Positions 42,040 through 50,533 of a stretch of 64,000 bases of DNA are shown here, in pieces. Below the pieces are notes generated by a model that saw nothing but the letters and a program-made list of their open reading frames with translations, was not told the DNA's origin and ran no database searches. Within the stretch, counting starts at the first letter, position 1; every line of letters starts with the position of its first letter. The stretch covers positions 12,007,836 to 12,071,835 of the forward strand of contig JAYGXS010000001.1 of NCBI GenBank assembly GCA_036362985.1. Reading direction: 5' to 3'. The position numbers and the translations under genes were made by a program. This DNA comes from Ligula intestinalis. Taxonomy: Eukaryota > Platyhelminthes > Cestoda > Diphyllobothriidea > Diphyllobothriidae.

Positions 42040-42870
42040 TTCATAGAAAGTATATAAAAGAATGTTCTGTCTTGTATTAATTAAATTTCAAACTACTACT
42101 CAAAGGAATTGTTTACTTAAGGTTAAAAAAGTTTACCAATTCAACAATTATTTTGGGTCCAATCTACTGTCGAATTTGCGCTTAGGTTTTTAAGTCTAGA
42201 AACTCCATGCTTTTCGTGGAAAGATAATCATAAAATTGTGTACGTCCTTAAGAAGCTAACGTAAAGTGCTCGTGTAAACCTTTACCTTTTTGTATTCTAT
42301 GACCTTTTACCATGATCCCTTACCTTACCTTATACCATGCTCTCCTTGAATGGAGTCATTTTTTTGCTAAAAAGTTTGCATATTAGCTTCAAAATAAAGC
42401 ATTCTCTCTCTCGCTGTATCATTGTGCAATTTATATGTACTATACCGTATACGCCACGAGAGACATTAATCAACGAATAGATACGATGCGATTTTGGTGG
42501 ATTTTGTGCAGTTTTGAAACGTGTTACAATTCCAAACTCAATTTTAAGAAGGACTGGTTTTCTAACAAGTGAGTCCAAAAAAGTGCAATTTTGCCTTTTT
42601 CTATTAAATATACATTTCAAATTTTAAGGGCATCGGTAATGTTTAATCGATTGAGGATGCGTTAGGAGCCCTAAAGTGCGTGCATTCAGAAAACGGCATC
42701 CTGGTGTGTCCGAAATATTTTGGGATAATGTTTCAATTGTACTTACGTACGGATTCATAATCTAAGACGCATTTTAAAATGTTGGTTAACGCTGCATGAG
42801 ATCGGTCACTTCATGGATTTTGCGTTAGCCTGCCCACCCCCCACCCCCCACACCTCCCTGCCCCACCGTA
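42040..42870 (+). repeat. Diverged palindromic repeat, unit 2
   Basis: A second tandem unit. It carries a small insertion around 42280-42415 relative to unit 1 and ends in a C-rich stretch (CCACCCCCCACCCC) like unit 1's CCCCCTTCC. The two units differ by roughly a quarter of positions by eye, so the duplication is old. Confidence 0.6.
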
Positions 42871-43141
42871 AATAAATCCACTCTCAAGTCACCCGGCCTA
42901 GTGGTGATGGTCCTCCCTGCGCTTGCGATGAACAGACTGTGCTGTCAACAAGTCCCGGGGGGGGAGGAGGGTTTTCTTGTACCTACACATTGGTGCGTAA
43001 GGGTTTTAAAACTAACCTGTCAACTGTTCTCTGGAACTAAGTTCGGTCCTGACAGTTTCTTCCTCTAAGCCTTTCATTTTGTCTGCTGCAGTGTGACGCG
43101 TAGCTCGCACACACGACAGTTTTATGTCATGATTTGAAGGC

Positions 43142-43252
43142 GACTACGAGAGAGAGAGAGAAGAAGAAGAAGCAAAACGTACCATTACTTGTTCTTCTTT
43201 TTCTTCTTTTTTTTCTTTTTCTTCTTATTCTTCTTCGTTCCCCTCTGGTCCT
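43142..43252. repeat. Polypurine then polypyrimidine tracts
   Basis: A GA/GAA run (43148-43176) is followed 20 bp later by a CTT/TTC run (43190-43238). The tracts are roughly complementary and could form a hairpin or triplex. The ORF across it is simple sequence. Confidence 0.75.
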
Positions 43253-43385
43253 TCCAAACAACTACTCACCTTTTCAGTTGCGACGACGTTATGCGTTTGC
43301 ACCGGTCATCGTGACGTTGCTGCAGAGGAAGGCAGGCAGGTGCTGTGAATGATATTAGCTGCTCGTTAATGAACTTTACCTGATC

Positions 43386-44300
43386 GCTAACTGAACTCAC
43401 TCCTTCCACTCTACCTTGAGTCTCGTTTCTCGGGCCCTAACGGCAGTCATAGCGCTTAAGAGTCTAGGCAGGTAGTATTGCCGGCAACGACAACGGGAAG
43501 ACTGGCATGGACATTTCTGACGTATTAGACGTCGTCAGCCCGTCATAGCCAGCCCCAACTGGTGCACCACCCGAGGCTCGAATTCGCGACCTTAACGGCG
43601 AGCGTCTAACGTCCTAAGCATTGAGCCACGAGCTGGTTGTCTTGCCGGTTTAGGTCGGGGGAAATTGGCACTCATTGATGAACGCTCACTGACCGCTAAC
43701 GAAACTCACTTGTCCCGTTCCGCCTTTGCCTTGTGCCTTATTTCTCGGTCCCTGACAGTGGCCGTAGTTACTAGTAGTCTAGGCTGATAGTACTGCCGAC
43801 AAAGACAAGGGACAGCAATGCAAAACTATTTCACCTTTGTGTTTAGCTGCCCTCCGATTGGTTGAACGGTTAAGCTTCCTAGACTATTCGTCACCAGGGC
43901 GTCGTTTGCAGTCCAACGGGATGCGGAAATACCGACACTATAGAGTATTTGTTTTCCAAGTGTAATAGAGGTTTACTGCCGGACTTTGTTTTCAAGGTCG
44001 TTATCCGTAGATGAACATTGCCGGCAAAGAAAAAGTAGACCAGACTAGCAAATTCTAGTTCATTAGCCGTACCCACCCAGGCTCGAGCCCGTGGCCTTAT
44101 CAGAAGTCAAACAACCTGGCCATCGAGTCACTGGCTCGCTGTCTTGACTCCATAGCTTGTTCCGGTTTTTACTCCGCACCCCCCTTCCCCACCCCCACTG
44201 TCGAGAGTACGATAAAAACTACGGGACAGTGAGTCTTTAGCTCACTGGTTAAAGCTTTGCGTGAGTTTGACCCTCAGGTGTCCACGAACCTGGCGCTGAA
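43386..44300. repeat. Cluster of a second tRNA-like SINE family
   Basis: tRNA-like segments with box A and box B features occur at about 43545-43635 (minus, GAATTCGAGCC box B), 43868-43925 (plus, TGGTTGAACGGTTAAGC), 44070-44145 (minus, GGGCTCGAGCCTGG) and 44228-44285 (plus, TTAGCTCACTGGTTAAAGC). A shared body, with TAGTATTGCCGGCAACGACAA at 43473 and a close variant at 43789, links several of them. Head-to-head arrangement and decay make unit borders uncertain. Confidence 0.5.
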
Positions 44301-44689
44301 TATGGCTGGCTGATGACCAACCATCAGGCAGAAATAGAAATCCCATTCTCGTTTGCCTTTTTGGTATTAGCGGTAGAAGGCCACAACGCCTGGTCCCCCT
44401 TCGTTCTCCGAGGCCCGCCGCCCTAAAATCGTGCGTCGTCACAAACGACGGTTCCATCGCTTTTTTTTTCACTGGCGCGCCTGTCTTTCGAGGCATTACC
44501 TCGCAGCTACGTCTGGCTAAATGATGACAGTCGTGCTAGCATCCTCTGTCCTTCGGCTTTCCGACGGCCCCCCATAGTTGACCTCAGTTTATTCAGTCAC
44601 GCACACACGCGCGTCCAAATAAGCATGCCTACCTAAGAGCCACATACGACGTCACTTCTTTAGCCAACCCAACAAGGAGCCTTTGCAGG
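44301..44689. other. Spacer
   Basis: No recognised gene or repeat. A short poly-T (44460-44469) and C-rich patches only. Confidence 0.3.
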
Positions 44690-44970
44690 CAACATTCCCT
44701 CGGAAGAATTGCAACACACCAATAGCAAACCACTTGAACTCGCTTCACAATCCTACTGAGGCAGCTGCCACCACTCTCTCACTGTCTCTCTCAGGTCTGG
44801 CTGGACGCAGTCAACACTAGCCCTGGCTTCGCCAGTGACCATCGCCGCCTAATACAGTAACAGAGAGTTCTGTGCACGATAAATCTCTCTCAGAGGTGCC
44901 TTATAACTTCCAACCTGGAATTTGGCCTGATGATTGTAGTGGTTCAAGTACAACCATTACTTAGACCCCC
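44690..44970 (+). repeat. LTR-like dispersed repeat, copy 3
   Basis: A compact copy with all ordered blocks: CACTTGAACTCGCTTCACAA, TCTGGCTGGACGCAGTCAAC, TGGCTTCGCCAGTG, GTTCTGTGCACGATAAA and TTTGGCCTGATGATTGTAGT. It lies about 120 bp upstream of the zinc-finger exon. Confidence 0.6.
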
Positions 44971-45093
44971 AACATAGACTTCCTGCCTTAATGGTGCACT
45001 TAAAGTGGTAAAAAGCCAGGCGGCTAGGTGCAGAGGCAATGTAAAACCAAACCCTTGCCCACCCCTGCTAATCAGAATACCGTGAAATTGTAG

Positions 45094-45405
45094 GAACACA
45101 TCGAGTCCGAGCACTGCCCCGTGGTGGAGGAGAACGTCGAAGCCTGCCAGACTCCGAGTGAATCGACTGAGGAAAGACCAGAGGAGGCGACGGCGGTGCC
45201 GGCGCCGGCCGTCACCACCATCTCCCTTGTCGGCGCCCTCGAACAGGAGGATACAGGGTCCCCAGACAAGGCCCCAGAAGAGGCAGGCAAAGGTGCAAAA
45301 GCCGTCCCCCTGAATGTGGTACTCTGCAAACTGTGCCGGATCAGCTTTCGCAACAGTGAATTCCTCCAGCGGCATGAACGCAACTCCACCCAGCACGCCA
45401 AAAAG
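45094..45405 (+). CDS. Internal exon with a C2H2 (matrin/U1-like) zinc finger, gene not identified
   Basis: The acceptor AAATTGTAG ends at 45093 and a good donor (AAG/GTAACG) starts at 45406. The 312-nt exon is phase 0 at both ends. It encodes an acidic, proline/alanine-rich stretch and then LCKLCRISFRNSEFLQRHER, NSTQHAKK: a Cys-x2-Cys-x12-His-x6-His finger of the type found in RNA-binding proteins such as RBM5/RBM10 and matrin-like families. Codon use is GC-rich, unlike its surroundings, which supports coding. Neighbouring exons were not found within the window. A 187-codon antisense frame over the same bases is considered a shadow. Confidence 0.6.
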
Positions 45406-45559
45406 GTAACGGTGTGAGTGTTCGCTGAAACTGCTCTTCCTCCCTCTCACTGGGGTGCGAATTTCTTGCTCCATCCATTTGATGGCTACTTTAAACTGTT
45501 TATGCATGAGAAGAGTAGTTGGCGAGAATACGTAGGCTTTTGGTAAATTCTCATCGGAC

Positions 45560-46570
45560 CATTACATTTAGAGTAGACGCCACGGATCACGCAACGTTTG
45601 GGCATAGGCGAAAGATTGATACTCTTTCGCTAATCGGTATTGACTTAGGTTGTGATACTAATTATCGTGTAGTCTATTCTGAATTTTAGTCCGTCGTGAT
45701 AGAATACGGGCTTTTTAACGAGGTTCGCTCTGACTACAAGCAAAATTATATATTGTAAAAACGGACTACTTAAGTAGTATGCCTTTTTATCATTGATTTT
45801 GACCGCCTATATAAGTTCAAATATATTTTATGGAAAAAATGCATGATAAATTATTTCTTGTACTTGTTTAATAGGAAATCATGCCTTCTTGAAATTTTAT
45901 ACTCAAAGAAAGGGTAACTTTTGGTTTTAAAAATGTTTTTCAATTGTCGAATAATTTTCTAACCTAGTGACTGCTACAATCGAATTCAAGGTTCAAAAGC
46001 TGCGCACTGTGTACATCCTGTTTAAGGAACAGTAGGTTTTCGCCTACTATATTTGTCATAAAACCTTGAAATAGATGTGGAACATATTTTATGCAGTATA
46101 GGCAGCATTAATAAATTGGCGGATACGATGTATTATGAATAAACATCTCACAATTGTAAAAAAGCTCATAATTAGCAACTTTTTTATGACTGAACGCTTA
46201 CCTTTCATTGAGCATAACATTTGAAGAACGCGTAATTTTCTATCAAGCAAGTAAAATAAATAATTTTTTCGTGTATATTTTCCATAAAATATATTTGAAT
46301 TTAAAGAGGCAGTCAAAATAAATGATGAAAGGCATACTTCTTAAGTAGCCAATTTTTACTTTAGATACTTTTTGCTGGTAATCAGAACGAAGCTCGTAAA
46401 CAAGCCCGCATCCTATCATGACGGAATAAAATTCAGAATAGACTGCACGATAATCAGTATCAGAAACTGAGTCAATATCGATTAGCGAAAGAGTATAAAT
46501 CTTTTGCCTATGTCGAAATGTTCCGTGATACGTAGCGTCTACTGTATATGGGAAGGGGTAAAAGTTCAGG
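45560..46570. repeat. Large diverged inverted repeat, about 500-bp arms
   Basis: The left arm (45570-46080) and the reverse complement of the right arm (46092-46560) align along their length, for example GTAGACGC, ACTCTTTCGCTAATCG, GCAGTCTATTCTGAATTTTA, AGTATGCCTTT and CAAATATATTTTATGGAAAA. The centre lies near 46086. Identity is roughly 75-80 percent by eye. Other fragments of the same family occur at 600-900, 8260-8760 and 41350-42870. Confidence 0.75.
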
Positions 46571-46765
46571 GTAAACATTTTGCGGGCAATTACCTTCATA
46601 ATTACAGACAAATTGGTCATGGAAGTAGGGGGAGAGGGGGATTGGGAGGTGGATAATGTTCCGCTGGTTACGCGGCCATGAGGGTTTGTTGAAGCCGGGC
46701 AGAGAGAGGGGAGGATGGAACGGAGAGAGGAAGCGTGAAAAGAATGCAGGCAGTTATGTGACGGT
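46550..46765 (+). repeat. Direct repeat, copy 1 (flank of the inverted repeat)
   Basis: Matches 47690-47870: a GGGCAATTA, TTACAG, CAAATTGGTCATGGAA block, a G/A-rich tract and AATGCAGGCAGTTATGTGAC. It suggests the inverted-repeat element has a longer consensus ending in this block. Confidence 0.6.
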
Positions 46766-46859
46766 TGGCAAAAGCGATATTTTAGCAAGCTCTTCAAACA
46801 ATGTGTTTTACTATATTATGCCAATAAAACCAGTGGAAACAATTATTTATCTACCGTAG

Positions 46860-47689
46860 TCTTTATTTTTCAACATGCGTTTTGAAAACGTGACTGCAAC
46901 AACTAAGGTTGTTCGAAAAAAATCCAGTCAAATCTAAAATATCGTTTTTAACCGGGATGATATGCAAACATTTCGGCTAAAGTCCCCTGCGGTACGCGTG
47001 CATGGTCTGCTGTAACCCTTGTAGATGAGCGAAGTTGTGTAAACACCTACCAGAAACGTGGCCGGGATGGGCAAATCTTTAAAAGCTTTAGATCTTTCGG
47101 AAGGGATTAATGTACTTTATATGCATTTGTATAGCTAAGACAGAACGTCCTCAACATTTAAACATCGGGTTCGTAGGGAGAAACATTTTCCATTAGTTAA
47201 ACGTGGTCTGGTACGTCTGAGGCAAGTAAACTGTGTATTTGACGTCACAACTGAAGCCACAAACACAGGGTTAGCCTATTCGACTGCATTAGCGCACATA
47301 CACTACGGAACTGTACTTCACCTGTATAGTAGATAAGACAATTCCTAACGTTCCCAGTAGCTGCAGCACGTTTCAGGACCTGCGAATGTGAGAATTGCAA
47401 CGCCAGTCGCCGTATTTATTCGTTGCTTAATCGAACCAACGTTTTTCTGGGTTTGCTCTACCAAATGACACCCAGCTCAGAACGCAGGGTTTATAGGTTC
47501 AGACAACCTTCTAGCAAATGTTTTCTGTCTGCGTAAGTTCTGTAGATGTCCGAATTGTGTTCCAAGATGATTTTACACTTTGTCCGTGGGAAATGGGGAT
47601 TTTTGAAAACGAAGAAGTTACAAGACTATTCGGCGAGCATACGTAGCTTTCAATAAATTCACCTCGAACCATTACTTTGATATAGAGAT
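46860..47689. other. Spacer with scattered repeat echoes
   Basis: No gene. Positions 47634-47670 (GGCGAGCATACGTAGC) match the unit at 394-430 in reverse complement and the sequence near 45527. Confidence 0.35.
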
Positions 47690-47870
47690 AGGGTACACTT
47701 GGACATCTGGGCAATTATGTTCATCGTTACAGGTAAATTAGTCACGGGAATAAGGGAGGGGTGGTTGGGGGTTGATAATATGCTGCTAGTTACGAGGGGA
47801 AAGAGAGAAAGGGGGAAAGGGAGGAAGGGGGAGAAAAAGCGCGAAAATACGCAGGCAGTTATGTAACCTT
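47690..47870 (+). repeat. Direct repeat, copy 2
   Basis: A second copy of the 46550-46765 block. It ends abruptly at the 3' end of the Penelope fragment that starts (minus strand) just to the right. Confidence 0.6.
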
Positions 47871-48700
47871 TGGCCATGCCATGGCCGGAGCTTGCAGGAG
47901 GTTCTTTGACGTGCACAAAGCCGGCTTCCTCAACCAGGTAGCCGTTGCTTCTGCTGTTGCTACCAAACGCTGACCCAGGGACTTTGGGTAGTTTGATGGG
48001 ACTTTATAAATCACCTTAAAGGCTTCGCTGGGGTCAACACGATGTCTGGAGTCAACCATGTGGGCGAGAATAGCGCTGTTGATGCTTCTGGCTTCACCTT
48101 TGTTCAAGCATACCGCTTGGTGCTACCGCATGCTTTTGGATAGACGCCGCCTCGTGCACAGTAGCTCAACAGTAGCAAGTACATAGAAGTACAGTACAGT
48201 AGCAAGTACATGGAAGTGGTCTGGGCTGGCAGTCTATCCTTACATTTGCCGTGCAGGATCGGGTTGGTTGAGAATAGCACCGAAACTTTCGCTGCTGGGA
48301 AGTTTTGTGACAGTGCTTGGTTATGGCGTCTGATCAGGAGTTCACTTGCCGCATCCCCTTGAAAGGGGTCTTTGAGGAATAGCGTCCTCTTTTCCACAGT
48401 GGTTGTGGTGGGTTTTGTTTCTCTCTGAATCATAGTGTTTATGATGAATCTGTCAGGATACCCGTCGAGGAAGTTCTTTTGCGCGCAGCAAACACTCTGA
48501 TGACTGTTGGAGGTTGCTTCTTGGCACTCCGTAAGCGGCGTCTTATCGTCGCGTGTACGAAATTGACCAAACTGACTAAAAAACCGCAACCCCGCAACCC
48601 TCTCCCCCGTCTCAGAACATTATTCTTATGATAAATACATTCACGCAGCAGGTTGCGGCAAGTGCTCGGGCCTTCGCGCCTTGTGCAACTCACATAAGCA
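47860..48700 (-). pseudogene. Second Penelope-like lineage, GIY-YIG-region fragment
   Basis: Minus-strand pieces read FLKDPFQGDAASELLIRRHN, FPAAKVSVLF, KDRLPAQTTS (48104-48589), then LNKGEARSINSAILAHMVDS and VDPSEAFKVIYKV, LRKPALCTSK (47859-48107). This matches the layout of the C-terminal half of Penelope proteins (linker, GIY-YIG surroundings, H-x-D segment), but the sequence differs clearly from the family at 49490. A small tandem duplication (48170-48222) and a frameshift near 48110 destroy the GIY-YIG core. Confidence 0.65.
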
Positions 48701-49489
48701 GTCCCGGTGTCAACTTACAGGAAACGGTCTGTAGTAGAGTCACGGACCCAAAAACACTAAATGACCAAGGTATTTGGGTAGAAGAGGAGTACAGTGGAGC
48801 CCCTGGTGACGAGCAGCCCAACTACATACGAGCATTTTAGGTAACTAGCGGGCCACTAGCAGAACATTCATTTTGATGGCGCTAGGTTAGCGAAATGTCA
48901 GTGCGCGTGTGTGTTTCTGTGTCCGCCCTTGGGTCTTGCCTCCAGGGCGTAGGTCGTTGGTCGCTTGCAGCCAATCAGTGAACTGATTCAGTCTGATTGT
49001 AAGCGTTTCGCAGGACAAGTGTTTCACACGACGATATCGATGCCGCAACGCATTAAACCGCAGTTTCACCCTGTGTTTATGGTCGTTTCTGATTCAAGCT
49101 GGGACCCATCATAATCTGAGATAGAATTAGATTCGATTTTAAATCCCAGGTTCCTCAAATCCGGCGGTTGGTAGTGACCAACTGACAGCGGCTAGTTAGT
49201 GCGGAAGGACCATCCGTGTCTCCCTTCAACTTGTCGGCACATGACCCCGAATATTAACTTTTGTGGAATCCGGAGGTGAAAGCTTGACTGAGCTGCTTTG
49301 CCAGCAGCCTAGTGTTTCTTTTTACAGAACGGACGGGCAATCGCCTCAATTTTGTCTGCCAGTTTGTTTCCTTAGACATACAACCGGCTGAAGGAGTATT
49401 GGGTGCGTTGAAAACAACCGCCGTCTGAGTCTTTCCTTAACTCCCCAGGCTGATTCGGTTTTGACTGCCAATTCTCTTCTGAAATTGCC
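48701..49489. other. Spacer
   Basis: No recognised gene or repeat. Short frames on both strands lack domains. Confidence 0.3.
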
Positions 49490-50433
49490 AGTAGAGGAGA
49501 TTATACGAGTTCCTGGCAGCAGTTCTGAAGAAGAAGATGCGATTGCTGGAACAAGGACTTTATTTTCCTGACGTTTCGGATTCCGTCGGGAATCCTTAGT
49601 CATAGGTAATCGTAAACAGGTCTGAGACATGCGCAGATAAGGGTTGATACATGCACAGATTGCACGGTATTTATAGTTCACAGCGGGCACCCGCATGCGT
49701 ACTATAATTGTCTGTTCCTGTAGCCACCACTGGAGGTCTTAATTGGTCCGGTGATTGCTCATTAATTGCAACAGCGTTCTTGTCCGCGTCAGATGCAGGT
49801 TTGATAATTGCTCGACAATTACGCCCGCTGTCGTCAGAGTTGCGCCTAGTCCTTCCCACGTGACTGATTCTCTTGCTCAGGAAATTTCTCAGTACACAGT
49901 ATGGGAACGCCAAATCGTTGCGCTTGTTGATGGACTGGGGGCCTGAGAACCATGACTCGAGCAGCTCGTGGCTCACGCGGTTGTTCCCTTTTGCGAGGAT
50001 TTCGGCCTCGTCAAACTTGAAAATATGGCCGGGTCCCGTTGAGTGAGCTGCAGCCTGGGAGTTGACGTCTTTCTTCCTCACCGCCGCTGCATGCTTGGCC
50101 ATTCGCGTCTGGAGTAATCTCCCGGTTTCTCCGACGTAGTTGCTTTGTCCACAACTACACCAGATCCGGTAAACGACTCTAGCCGTTTCATGCCGTGGCA
50201 GTGGGTCTTTCGGCCTCATGACCCGGCGCCTGATGGTTGCTTCCGGCCTGTGTGCAACTCCAACTCCAAGTGGGGTGAGTAGACGGCTGACCACTTCCGA
50301 TACATTCTTCACGTACGGAAAAGCTCGCCAAACGTTTGAACCGGCTGGACGTGGCTCCGTCTCTCGTTTGCGTATGCACTGGTTGACAAAATTGTGCGGG
50401 TATCCATTCGCTCTCAGTACCCGTCGAAAATAT
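49490..50433 (-). pseudogene. Penelope-like element, GIY-YIG endonuclease and 3' end, copy 2
   Basis: The minus-strand frame (49671-50433) is open from the gap edge to the stop. It reads VLRANGYPHNFVNQCI, then GVGVAHRPEATIRRRVMRPKD, and the GIY-YIG domain VVYRIWCSCGQSNYVGETGR, with LLQTRMAKH and a later ELLESWFS carrying the domain's expected acidic residue. The C-terminal block is identical in type to 38600-38912. The 3' UTR holds the 40-nt fold at 49567-49606. The reverse transcriptase is cut off by the gap at 50434. The preserved part has no stop, so it could derive from a young copy. Confidence 0.88.
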
Positions 50434-50533
50434 NNNNNNNNNNNNNNNNNNNNNNNNNNNNNNNNNNNNNNNNNNNNNNNNNNNNNNNNNNNNNNNNNNN
50501 NNNNNNNNNNNNNNNNNNNNNNNNNNNNNNNNN
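50434..50533. other. Assembly gap (100 N)
   Basis: A second 100-N placeholder, lying between a Penelope C-terminal half and the 3' part of an RTE-like element, both minus strand. Frames that read across it are meaningless. Confidence 0.99.

Noticed and set aside
44944..45507. A 187-codon minus-strand frame opposite the zinc-finger exon
   Set aside because: Antisense shadow of a GC-rich exon; the plus strand has splice sites and a zinc finger.
46243..46797. A 184-codon minus-strand frame in the inverted repeat
   Set aside because: No domain, and it runs through repeat flank. Its similarity to the other arm is explained by DNA duplication.
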